Positions 47,832-59,063 of a stretch of 64,000 nt of DNA are shown in pieces. The position numbers were made by a program, and so were the translations under genes. This DNA is from Dermatemys mawii (Eukaryota; Chordata; Testudines; Dermatemydidae), in contig ML677351.1 in NCBI GenBank assembly GCA_007922305.1, positions 10,321,558-10,385,557 on the forward strand, in the 5' to 3' direction. The stretch's first letter is position 1; every line of letters begins with the position of its first letter. The notes under the pieces are model-generated. The model made no database searches. It was not told the origin of the DNA and was given only the letters and a program-made list of their open reading frames with translations.

Positions 47832-48000
47832 ATATAAGAACGGCCATACCAGTCCAGCCCAAAGGTCTATCTTGCCCAGTATCCTGTCTTCCAACAGTGG
47901 CCAGATGCCCCAGAGGGAATGAACAGAACAGGTAATCATCAAGTGATCCATGCCCAGTCACCCATTGCCAGCTTCAGGCAAACAGAAACTCAGGGTATCT
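47832..48000 (-). mobile_element. CR1 LINE 3' UTR fragment
   Basis: ATAAGAACGGCCATACCAGT, CCCAAAGGTCTATCTTGCCC, AGAGGGAATGAACAGAACAG and TAATCATCAAGTGATCCATG are the complement of the CR1 3' UTR, matching the copy at 22239. Only about 170 bp remain. Confidence 0.88.
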
Positions 48001-51000
48001 CAACAATGAGCTTGAATTTTGGACTGCTGTAACTATTTTTTGTCTTAAATAAAATGCATAGAATGTCTTCTTTCCTTTGAGGATTAATTTCATGGGCAAT
48101 TATATTAGTGTTGGCAAGTTTTGTTTCAAATAGAAAATGAGTATTTTGCTATACTATAATCACATGGGTAATGAGGAACAAGTGTTTGTGAAGTAATATG
48201 TTCATTGAAAATAAGATTAATTGGCTTAGATTAGATGAAATAAAAACATTCAGTTAGGGCATTAAGGTACTTGAAATCCTTTATTAGCCAACTGCTCCTG
48301 CTTTTTGGTTTGAATATCCTAGATGTGTCTACCGGGAAAGTATTTCCAAATGGTTTTATAATTTTTTGAAATGTAACTTTCCAGAATGATGACTCTTACC
48401 TGTGTCTGAAACTGCAGAAAATCCCAGATTTTTGTTAAATAGGGAGCATACTTTGAATTTATGACACCATCAGAGCTTTTTAATTGTATAAATCAATTTA
48501 AATAAATGACAGGATGTGAATGGATACATATAAAAAGACAGTATTAATTATCAGACACATGGCATATAATGTGTTTGTTACGTTCCAAATACATGCTGTG
48601 GTCTAAATAATGCTGAGAACATAATGAAGAAAGAACTTTTAGCTCATTTAACAGTCAATGTCATTTCAGTTCTTATTCTCTTGGAAACCACCTTTTTTTC
48701 CTTAAACTGCACCAGTAATTTCAAGGCATAATGGAAGCAAGATGCCAGTTTACTCCTTATGCCACATCAGCTGTTAAGCACATTTGTTTTTCTTGGTGAG
48801 TTGCTTAATTTTTCAGTGCACATATAACCATGATAGTTGGCTGACCTTTCTAGAATTTAGATTCATGGACTGTGAAGCAGCCAGATAGTTCACCCACTGC
48901 AAATCTGAAATATGTACCTATATGCAAGAGTGTCATGACAAAGTTGATTCACTAGAGCTGTATGAATAATTTGCAACTCATTTTTCATTCCACAGTTTTT
49001 GTGGTCTTCTCCTAAGAGTTTGACCCAAAGGCTATTGAAGTTAATGGAATAATTCCCACTGATTACAGAAGGCTTCAACTGTGAAAAGATAGTGAATTTC
49101 TCAAATGTAGTCGGCATTCAAAAATTATATTTTCTTCAGTGAATAATTCTTGGTTTGCAAATTATTTACACACAGGTTCACTGTAACTGGTCTCAACCTG
49201 TGATATGTGGGTTAGTTAGTCAAGCTACTGAGTATTATTTCTGTTCCCTTATTGGATGACACCACAGTGCTAACTGCAAATTTTACCATCAAACATACCT
49301 CTCAAATCTGGTTTGTGACGAATATTTGAACCTTTAAAGTGAAAAAACCCTCTTTTTGCAAGAAACCAACACAAAAAATAGTAACATGGCCAGTTGAAAT
49401 ACACTTTAGAATCCTAATGGACATTCACAGGGTTTTTTTTTTATTGGAGAGATGGGTGGGTGGGAGTTAATCTCAGCTAGACTATTTAGTATTAGTTACC
49501 ACTGTTCGCGTGTAGTTGCTAATATTCAAAACACTCCAATTATTTTCCTGTGCTGAGAACAAGCACTAAGATTCTGATTATCTTCTAGGAATGGAGAACA
49601 CACTCGCTCACCTTCTCACCTATATTAGAGCAGCCAGAATCTGGCCCTCTTGATATCTTTGTGATTTTTCATCTTTGACATTTGTCCTCCTTTGGCCTAG
49701 TTCTTTTATGAACTATTTTAAGCTTGCATGTATTGTCTCTATGGCTAGAAAACTGGATCACAAATATTTATCCAAACCTACTTTACTTAGTCTAAGCCAG
49801 GGCTAGTCTATTACTAAGATTCGAAGAAGAGAAGGTTCCTTTCTTGATAACTAGCTTTGTCTTCACGGGGCAGATGAAGAACAGAAATAAAAGCCTGATT
49901 CTACGCCATTCAAGTCAGTGGTACAGACTTACAGACTTTAGTACAAACTCCAGAGATTGCAGTGAAAAAAAGAACAACCGTGCCAAAGTTTACATTCATA
50001 CCAAAATAGGCAGGGCTTGTTGTTAGCCAGGCCACTTATATAGAAATATGAATATACAGTTCAACCTATTTCACAAGTCTCTTTCCATTTACTGTATTAT
50101 GGTGTACACCCTATTTGGAAGCAGATCAGTAGAAGAGAGAGATAGGCTCTATGCCCAACAAATCCTAACACTCAGATGCAGGGTTGGAGAAGTATACAGT
50201 TTACCAAATGGCATTGTGTTAAGTCAATCTGCTATATACAAGAATAGCTGCATTGTTAATCTTCGTGTACTTCCAATTTAACACAGTTTTGATTTTGTTG
50301 GTGTTCAGGTTACCCCTTCCCACATACATCTAGTGTTGCCAACCTCAAGAGATCAAAAAATCATGTCAGAGCCCCCGACAAAGGCCCCTTATGATTTGAT
50401 TTGTGTGGCCAGAGATATTAAAATCATCATTACACCATATTTTTTTAGTCTGTCTTTTGACTTTTCAAATGCCGTTCTACACTTCTGGCTGTATGCATGT
50501 ATGAACATTTCAGGTTGAGAAGTCAACCACAAAAACACACGCTTCTCCCCTGCTCAGAGAGATACACTACACTTACCATCTCTTTACCCCTAAGACAGGA
50601 AATGTATGGCAATTCTTTTATTACTGACGTGACTTACCCCTTCCCTGTCGAGCACACTGAACTATAGTGTAACAGTCATTTGACCTGTGAGCCTGGCTTC
50701 AATCTCACTGAAAACAGTGGGAAGTGGCAGCCAACTTTATTAAAGCTTCACTTCCACATGCAGATAGATTGTAGGGAAATAGTAGCCATCTTGCTGCTTT
50801 CAGCCTCATTGACAATAGCAGATAATGGCTATTTTGAATAAGGGAAAAATTGTAAGTTGGCACCTTTCATCATATTTTCTTGAGAAAGGTTAAAAAAATC
50901 AAAATTGCTAGTTATGACGGCATCATGAGAGTTGCTAATACTGGCTTCATGAAAAGTTATATTCTTTTCTGATCCCAGATCCTTAGCCACATAAAATGGC

Positions 51001-51234
51001 TGCTCTACGTTTAGACTTCTTCTCACATAATGGCTTATAGACAATCCGCAGAATATAAAACCCCACAGAATTGTATCTTCATTAATTGTCTTTTTGTTAT
51101 AAGTTGAACCAATTGGAACATTTCTGACAAAATGAAATTTCACCAAGGCATGTTGTTTTGCCAATGCTAATATATTTCAATTTGCCGAGATATATTGGTT
51201 TTAAGAAAAACTTCAGCTGGAAGGATGATGGGGA
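48001..51234. other. No gene identified
   Basis: AT-rich DNA. A stretch at about 50330-50420 (CTAGTGTTGCCAACCTCAAG) resembles a dispersed sauropsid repeat but was too decayed to name. No exon-like segment stood out. Confidence 0.4.
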
Positions 51235-51368
51235 TTGAAGGGGAAGGAGGAGGGGAAGGGGGAGGGAGAGGGAGAGGGGGAGGGGGAGGGGGAGGGGAAG
51301 AAGAAGAAGAAGAAGAAGAAGAAGAAGAAGAAGAAGAAGAAGGGGAAGGGGAAGGGGAAGGGGAAGAA
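51235..51368 (+). repeat. Polypurine microsatellite (GGGGAG)n-(AAG)n-(GGGGAA)n
   Basis: About 134 bases of almost pure purine: GGGAGG-type units, then some 14 AAG units (about 51298-51341), then GGGGAA units. The long Glu/Gly/Lys- or Phe/Pro-rich frames seen here are a by-product of the repeat, not genes. Confidence 0.97.
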
Positions 51369-51384
51369 CTTTTTCATGCTCAAT

Positions 51385-51552
51385 AGCTTGGTGTCAAGGA
51401 CATTGGCCAGGAGTGTAGCAAACCCAGGTTTAAGTCTCTGCTCTGTTTGATTCAGAATGATCAAGGAAGAAAACCTCTTCTATGAAAAATGCAGAGCAGA
51501 GATTTGAACCTCAATTTCCTACATACCATGTGAGTGCCCTAAACAATACACA
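51385..51552. repeat. Inverted pair of tRNA-like SINE units
   Basis: GGTTTAAGTCTCTGCTCTG (51428-51446) and the complement of 51492-51510 (GGTTCAAATCTCTGCTCTG) match at 17 of 19 and look like B-box promoters of tRNA-derived SINEs. Outer parts also pair: GTGTCAAGGACATTGG with AGGGCACTCACATGGT read from the other side. So two tRNA-like arms face each other. I know this palindromic unit as a common turtle repeat. Confidence 0.6.
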
Positions 51553-52049
51553 CGCAGTTCAGGTTTTGATCAGAAAATAGACATTTTAATAGAATTCCAT
51601 TTTTGTGAAAATGTTCAGAAGGCTTTTTTGTTTTCACTCCAGCGCAGAACGGAAACAAATTTTGAAACCTCAAAAGTTACCACAAAACAATATTGATTTT
51701 CTCTGGTCAGCTCTTGTTATGAGATATACAATATTTCTCAAGTTAAACCGCATCTATATAGCTACACTATGAATGTGATTAAAGAATTAATGTAAAATAT
51801 AAAAATAAGAATTGTTCCTGCCTCCCTTTAGGCTGATCATTGCAAACTGAATTTCATGCTAACTAACGAAAGCAAATAGCATGCTATATGGAAGCCTGTC
51901 ATTTCTCCTGATTGAGTCCAAATTTTAATATATCTGTGTTATTTATGGAAGACAAATATTACACAAAATGTATATTTTTCATACAGATTGTAGTAGTGAT
52001 AATAGAAAAGTGCTCAAAATTGGCAATACTGCGTGCAACATGCCAAGTA

Positions 52050-52221
52050 GAGAGACAAGGTCAATGAGGTAATATCTTTTATTGGACCATCTTCTGTTGG
52101 TGAAAGAGACAAGTGTTTGAGCTACACAGACCTGAAGAACTCTGTGCATTTCGAAAGCTTCTCTCTTTTGCCAACAGAATTTAGTCCAATAAAAGTTATT
52201 ACCTCACCCACCCTATGTCTC
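52050..52221. mobile_element. Palindromic MITE flanked by TA
   Basis: The arms read AGAGACAAGGTCAATGAGGT, AATATCTTTTATTGGACC, TTCTGTTGG on the left and their diverged complement (CCAACAGAATT, AGTCCAATAAAAGTTATTAC, CTCACCCACC, TGTCTC) on the right. TA borders both sides (52048-52049, 52222-52223), suggesting a Tc1/mariner-type element. It is non-coding; a second partial copy is at 1-76. Confidence 0.82.
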
Positions 52222-55154
52222 TAGTATTTCACGATCAACAAGACTACAATGCTGCAAACATCCCAAGTGGCAATTCCAGTAGACTCCATTAGAGTTCTTC
52301 AGCTGGTCTCTGCTAATTAGGACTGGAAAGCCAGTGATCCCAGGAACTGTAGACCAATAGAGTAGCTGCTGAATTTGATAATTTAGTTGCCAGATAGATA
52401 AAGCAAAAGCCACTTGAAAAGTTGCAAATGAATGTCCACTATGGGTTGGCTCTTTGCAGGACACTCAGGTTGTACTGTACCTTATTTACCTATTGAGTTG
52501 TAAATGCTTTACATTTTTTTAAAAATATACACAACCAAATATTTTCTTGTACTTCACTGGTAAATATAAATTAATTCAGTTCACTAGCAATATAAAGTTG
52601 CAGTGCATCTGCTATGTCTTTTCCCTGTAATAACAAAGAAAGTACATCTGGTTCTTGGACTACATGTTTTGTATGATGATAATAACAAATGCTGAAAACT
52701 AACTCCTTTTAGAGTGCCAGATTATGAATCCTTTATATTTGTGATTCTTTAAGCAATAGCCCCACTATGTGCAATGAGACTATTCCCCTGATATAGCAAT
52801 GTGAGTAAGGGCTCTACAATCTGCCCTAGGGTCATCAGAATTATATTTGAAATAGCCATCATCACTCCATTATCTAAGTTAATCAGTCAGAATTGGTTCT
52901 GTTTGATTTAGCTGCACATACTAAGGTTGTTTCAAAGTTCAGATAGAAAGGTTAGCAGGAATGATAGTAACAAGAATGTTTCAATGATATTATAAAGTAA
53001 TGTTTTTGCATGGCCTACATCATAACCTTTCTCTCTTCAGAAGGACTACAGGAAATTAAGTCTGGCAAAATGTATTTCAGAAGCACAGATCAGCAAACCA
53101 ATTATCAATCCATCAATTGATCAGAGCCAGTCTTGGGAGTAGTTTGCTCTTGGATATGAAGGTCTATGCAGATGGTTCATGCCTTTATGGCATCTGCACA
53201 GAATAGATAATTAGCTAGGTAAGTGGCAGACAAGAATGCTAGAATACAGTAAGTAACTTCAGGAAAACTAGATGAAGTGGTTGCACAGTGAAATTCAGTA
53301 TTAGACTATATACGTAAATTGACATGTAAAAAAAGGCATGCCCTGTATTTGTATAGGCTGAAATTAGGGTAATATTTTTACAGTTGAAAAAACAAATAAA
53401 AATAAAACTGAAAATACTGTGCTTCCTTCTGCCAATCTCAGCCAAACAGATTTTCAGTTCAACATTACAATATTTTTTTATCCTGTTGTGTAAATAAAAA
53501 AAAATCCAGTGATTTTTGCTTCAGAATGGATAGCTTATGCTCAGGTGGACACTGGGAAAGACAAGACTTGATAGGCTACATAATAAATGGTATAAGCCAT
53601 TTATGGAAACTCTGAGGGAGTATGGACTGAGATGACTGTGTCATATGAGACAATGGTATGTGGGATCTTTTGGCCAGAGCATACAAGAGCTAGTAATCAT
53701 GGGACAAAGACCATGAAGACCACCTAGAAAAAGATAGTTCATGATGCTGAAAAAGGCTATAGATAAGGTAGATGTTGACTTGGAAGATGCACTTGACAGG
53801 AACTCTTGGAGATGAAAACCAAAAGCCACCAGTCCCAACTCAAGCAATGAGCCAAAGAAAAATAGAATACATTAAATATAGCTTCTAAGGAAATATTTAA
53901 GGATATTTTCTCTATGGAAAAACTGAGGAATTGAAAATTAGGGTTACACTGAAAAAAATACAAACATGCTAAGGAACAGAAATAGACACCTAAGACATCC
54001 AAACAATCTCAACTTTTCTCTGTAGCTGTGCCATGCAATTGCAAAGATCTAGGTGAGCTCCACCTCTTGGACACTCACCAGACTGCTGTGAGGGCATCAA
54101 CCACTGAATCCCCCCTATGCTTGGAGCTTTCAGAATCTTCATAGAGGCCGGGAAGCACATCAGGCTAGGAATTCTAGGCACACTCTCATGGTTCACTTCC
54201 TTCGGAGAGTTGTGACTCCAACTGCCTAGTACCTGGAACCCATGCTGACTTCTCAGGCTCTCAGCCACTCCCAGAACACAAGACATGTAGGCACTCAGGA
54301 TTTACAGTTCAACTCTCAAGGAGCATACAGTAGTGATAGTCAGACACACTGACAAACTTTGCACAGGTGTGTAAAACACCATGGCTATAATTAATAGAAT
54401 GAGAGAGAGAAGATCAAGACAAAATAACAAACACGTCTATATGCATTTCCCTGGCTTAGTTTCCTCACTGCTCTGGAAAGTTCTTTGTGTGGTTATTCCC
54501 AGGTCACAAACACATACTTACATTAGCTCTCACTTCAGATACTATGCTAAAAATAGTAGAGTAGCTGTGGTAGTACAGGCCGCAGCAGTACAGGCTAGTC
54601 TCCCTGAGTACACACCCACCTGCACTAAATAGGTGTGTATTAGCCCATGCCATCACTGCATTTCCCTTGCAACTGAAGCAACACTATTTTTACCATGCAA
54701 GGCCATATACGAGATAGTGTGACTATGTGTACGCGAGATCAGAATTACACCCCTAGCTTATAGTTAAGGCACACCCTATATCAGCTAACTTTCTCTGGCC
54801 TTGGCAGGTTCACAGTTAAACAGAAGCTCTCTGCTATGAAGCATACCTGTCTCTTCCTCTCTCCTGCCCAAAGCTTTTTGTGTGGCTTTTTGTGTGAATG
54901 TTCTCCTGATCCTCTCAGACTCTGTGGCTTTTGAATGACAGCATCGCCAACTTGGTTCCTTTACGCTGCATTTGTGGACTTTCCACAGTTCAAACACCAG
55001 TCCCTTGCAGAGAGATAGCAAAAACTGATTTTAGTAGGCTTGCCTAGCCTATTGTCCCCAGATGCTTTCACTTGAGTATGCCAGTATTATATACTAAATG
55101 ATCCAAATGACATGACACAACCTTTGTCATCAAAGAATGAATTCCACATACACA
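52222..55154. other. No gene identified
   Basis: Around 53520-54300 the + strand gives several protein-like but broken stretches (e.g. DLLARAYKS) of no family I can name. The rest is AT-rich without features. Confidence 0.35.
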
Positions 55155-55435
55155 CAGGCCAGGTCTACACTCCATGCTTACTTTGGCGCAACTACGTCAC
55201 TCAGGGGTGTGAAGAATCCACACCGTCTGAGTGACTTAGCTATTTTGACCTTAGCCCTTGTATAGACAATGCTATGTCAGTGAGAGACCTTCTCCTGCCA
55301 ACATAGCTACCACCTCTCCCATTGGTTTAGAGCATCTTCATATGCACTACAGCGAATAAGAAAAATTCAAAACCACAAGTGTGGCTAGCATTGACTTTCT
55401 ATTGACACCGCTGGTGTAGATCATTGATGCCCCTA
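55155..55435. mobile_element. MITE with GGCCAGGTCTACAC terminus
   Basis: The left end CAGGCCAGGTCTACAC resembles the Harbinger element 2 terminus GGCCTGGTCTACAC. The right end (GGTGTAGATCATTGATGCC) is a diverged complement. Inside are paired segments, such as CAGGGGTGTGAAGAATCCAC with ACCGTCTGAGTGACTTAG. It is non-coding and probably mobilised by a Harbinger transposase, an inference from the end sequence only. Confidence 0.65.
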
Positions 55436-56637
55436 TAAACATGCAAAAATTGAATGGTATCATAACAGCATGGTATAAATGTATTGAATGTATTGGTTGT
55501 ACAGAATCCCCAAATCATCACAAAAATAGCTATATAATTATGATTAAAGTATTTAATGTTTGTGATCCCAGATTAGATTAAATGGATTTTTAAAATACAT
55601 TAGTATTTCTTCTTATTTTATCCCATCATGGTGTCATATTGCCCTCATCTCCACATAGCAACATGTTTCTTTTAAGTGGAATCTAAACTTTGAATTGACT
55701 GTGTTTGTCATGATTGATTCTAGTGTAATTGCAACATCCCTGTAAATATAGTTTGCCATTTAAAATAAATTATTCCTACATATTCTCAATCTTAACTCCA
55801 GTTTTCCATAGTTTCTGGTCTGGCAATTTCCTTATTTTTTTAAAGACTAAATTTCAGATCTGAACTCTAAACAAGAAATCCCAAGAATCCTACCATGTGA
55901 TATCATTGGAAGATATGTAATGCTATCCTTAAATCATTCCTTTTAATTTTTACTTTGAAGAGCAGGTTTACTGGTAACCAGAGCAGTGCTAACCAGAGGA
56001 CAGTGAATAATTGAACCAGCTTTATAATAGCTTTGTTTGGCCAGAGCAGTACAAAACTGCCAAAGGATATTAGCGATTCTGCTCCTTCATTTGTAATTGG
56101 CTTATTGATTTAGGGGGCTGTGTTAGTGAGAATGGTGCTCTGTGAAGGGGCATCAGGGAAAGGCCAGTCTTGAGGCTCAGTCTGTCTGTGCTTTAAGGGC
56201 TTCCTTTGAACGGCTGCTTGAGTTCTCCCAACAATGTTGCCTCTGTGCACAGTGGAGCTGAAGCAGAAGCGCTTTTCAAGCACTTGTGCCCAAGCTAGTA
56301 TACTGCCAAGGAGTCTTCAGAGAGCAGCGACAGCTGGACCAAGCAATTTACCAATAAGAATTCTTGACACATTTGATCAGTATTATTGCAACCACTGACT
56401 CATTACACCCAGTAAAATAGCTGCTTGCAAATTTAGCTACACTTACATTAGTTTGTGTAGTGGAAGGATAATGATTGGTTGAATTACCTCTGATGTCATA
56501 GTGGACCTGCTTAAGAATTATCTGAGACGTTGACTTGACTCTGTCAGTAGTCTATATAATCCTAATAATTAGATACAATTCTTAATAACTTATCTCTGCT
56601 TACAAATGTTTTCAAACATAAGTATGATAGCGTAAGG
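55436..56637. other. No gene identified
   Basis: AT-rich sequence with no clear repeat, exon or RNA gene. Confidence 0.4.
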
Positions 56638-57388
56638 TGGGCCCCATCCGGTGCAGGGTGAGTGCGCCTGCCTTCCTCAAGAATAGGGAAGGCATACAAG
56701 CCTTATGTGCTTATGTCCTCCAACTCAAGTCTGCACAACTGGGCTTATCTATGGGGTAGAATGGCCCAATGGCCATGGTCTACGCAATGGCCCCACTCAT
56801 TCAGGATAGTACGGTCTACTGACCAGAATCCATGCAACATGCCTCTACTGTCAGGGCAGTGCAGCCCAATGGCCAGAGTTTATGGGGGCCACCAGCAGCC
56901 AAGGTAGGTGGGCCCAGGCCCACCCAACTCCACCGGGCCCTGACCCAGGGCCCTAGTAGCAGTGGAACGATCAGCTGCTAGCTCACCAAAGTCCCACCAA
57001 AACATGCCAAGCTTATCGCAGTGGGAGGTACCACTCCGACACCGCCATCACTTACTAACGCAGTCTCGGGCATTGTAGACCAGGAGGCATTGAGATCTCT
57101 TAGTTCTGCAGCATTGGCCACTCCCCGTGGCTCCCTAGTCTGCTGGGGTCTGAGGCTGTGGTCCACGTCTCTGCTCCCCTCTGGCACAGGCTGGATGCCG
57201 TCCTTAGCAGGAGCTCCGGGCTCATTTCTTTCCCAGCCAGCATCTCCTCCTGGCTGAGCTGGGCTGCTCTCTTTTATACTGGTACAGCTGGAGCATGCCC
57301 GGTAGAGAGAAGGGGGCATGGCTTCCTCAGCCCACAGTGTGGCATTAACTACTTCCCGTTCAGGGTGGGGCAAGTGCACCCCATCACA
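56638..57388 (-). mobile_element. Solo LTR B
   Basis: Read on -, it starts TGTGATGGGGTGCACTTGCC and has a TATAAAAG box (57278-57271 on the other strand) about 110 bases in. The GC-rich body contains the motif CCAGGGCCCTAG (on +), also present in LTR C and in variant form in A. It ends at about 56638 near a TG. Target duplication is unclear. No internal region follows, so it is a solo LTR. Confidence 0.65.
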
Positions 57389-57736
57389 ATAAGTCTACAC
57401 AGATGATTTGAATACATTTTATCTATAAAGTGCAAAGTGTCTGTGCAAATCCGTTAAGATCATCTGCGGCAAAGAAAAGATTGACAAAAGTGCTCAATTT
57501 CTGTAAAGAACAAAGTTCTGAATTCATTTCAACCCAAACTCAACAACAGACTTGCTTGTAAATGCTCAGAAAATTCATTTTCTATTCAGAGTAAGTGTTC
57601 CAACTTTGGGGAGTGCATATTGCTTTAAATGCAGAATAGAAATCAGCTTTAACTATGAGCTTGCAGATGGTGCCTCTGTAATATGGAAATAAAGCATAAA
57701 CCCATGTCACTAGCCAATTTCTTCCCATATTCATAT

Positions 57737-58431
57737 TGTAAGGTTAATGAATCTCAGGGCCAAGGCACCCCCTTCAGCAGCATCAGGGAATCAGCACTCA
57801 TGCCAGATTCGTCTATTAGGTGTCCTGGCTTTCAGGGTGGGGACTGAGCAAGCAAACAGTCCGTAGCTCAGGCCTCTCAGTTTGTGGGTTAGTGCTCACT
57901 CAGTCCAGAGTGCAAGATGGCAGATAGGGAGACCTAGATCCACCCTGGTCCACTAGGTCCTAGCCCAGGGCCCTAGAAGCAACAAGTGACCCTACTATGG
58001 GGTTGCTGCCATGCTTCCCAGTAATCCACCAGGATCAATCTCTCGTGTCTCTGGGCTACTTCCTACCGGCATCGTGGAGGCTGCTCCATGGCTTCTGGGG
58101 CCTGGTTCCCAGTCTCCTTACCAGGCAGCTCACTTTCCATTCCCTCTCTGGGTTTTCCAGTCTCCTGGAGCAGCAGTTCACTTTCTCTCCAGGATGGCTC
58201 AGGAGAGTCGTTGCCCACCACAGCATACCATGAGCTCCGCTGGTGGTTCTGGTCCTTGGGAAGAATATCTGGATCCTTTCCTGGTCTGGCCCCAATTGAG
58301 CTGCAGGGCTCTGCTTTTATACTTCCTTTCTTGCTCCCGCACTTCCTGCAATGGGAATGGCATGAGGTTAGCTGAGCCCAACAGGGTGAGTTAACCCCTT
58401 CACCGGAATGAGGCTATTCTGCCTCATTACA
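57737..58431 (-). mobile_element. Solo LTR C
   Basis: The ends are TGTAA (57737) and TTACA (58431), perfect short inverted termini of the TG..CA kind. Read on -, a TATAAAAG box lies at 58321-58314, about 110 bases from the start, as in LTR B. The body contains AGCCCAGGGCCCTAGAAGCA. Flanks CATAT and CATTC agree at only three of five bases. No coding internal region adjoins it. Confidence 0.7.
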
Positions 58432-58966
58432 CATTCTTTTCTGAAACAATTAGATATTATCTTCTGATATAAATATGATTTTTTAAAAAATGTCTAATAA
58501 TATTCCCTAAAAATGTTTGTAATCTGTTTCCTACTACATTATCTCCAGTAGTATAAAATTTTAAAAGATACACAATCTTATTGGAAATGAGACTCATGAA
58601 GAGTATGTTAAGCCCTGGTCCCACTAAGATGAACAGCATGTTTAACTTCAGCAGATACCTTTTGACTTCAATTGGCTTACTGAAGTGATTAAAGTTAAAC
58701 ACATTCATAGATCTTTGCAGGATCAAGGCCTTAGATAATGTTGGCATACTATAATTTAAGATTTTTGTTTCATCCTTGACTTAGGTCAATGTGCAGCTGA
58801 AGTAAAGGCTAAAGTGCACGGACTACATTTTTTATTACTCAGTTCTAGCGATTATTTTTTAATGCCAGACATGCTAAATTATGTGCCTTATTCTATCAGT
58901 TTGGTAGATTGGGTGTCTTAGTTTATACATTTTAAGTTTTAAGACTTGAATATGTGTTCTTTTTAG

Positions 58967-59063
58967 AGCTCTAAATGAAGCACTGTGTTATGCCATGAAT
59001 TCTTATAGATTAGTAGACAAAGCTGCTGCAAAACTCTTCAGAGTTCCAAAAAGTACATTGCAG
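58967..59063 (+). other. Helix-turn-helix (psq-like) coding segment, possible exon or relic
   Basis: The frame reads ALNEALCYAMNSYRLVDKAA and AKLFRVPKSTLQ. This fits the pipsqueak-type helix-turn-helix pattern (two helices, then V-P-x-S-T-L), known in pogo-like transposases and some host transcription factors. It is preceded by a plausible acceptor (GTGTTCTTTTTAG|), with the frame open from that point. After LQ the frame runs on into T-rich DNA without a good donor. It could be a decayed transposon or an exon; only ~32 residues match. Confidence 0.35.

Noticed and set aside
51195..51464. Long open frames rich in Glu/Gly, Lys or Phe/Pro on both strands
   Set aside because: They arise directly from the polypurine microsatellite; every frame of such a repeat is open.
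53520..54300. Broken protein-like pieces on + (e.g. DLLARAYKS)
   Set aside because: Too many stops and no motif I can assign; they could be an old retroelement but nothing proves it.
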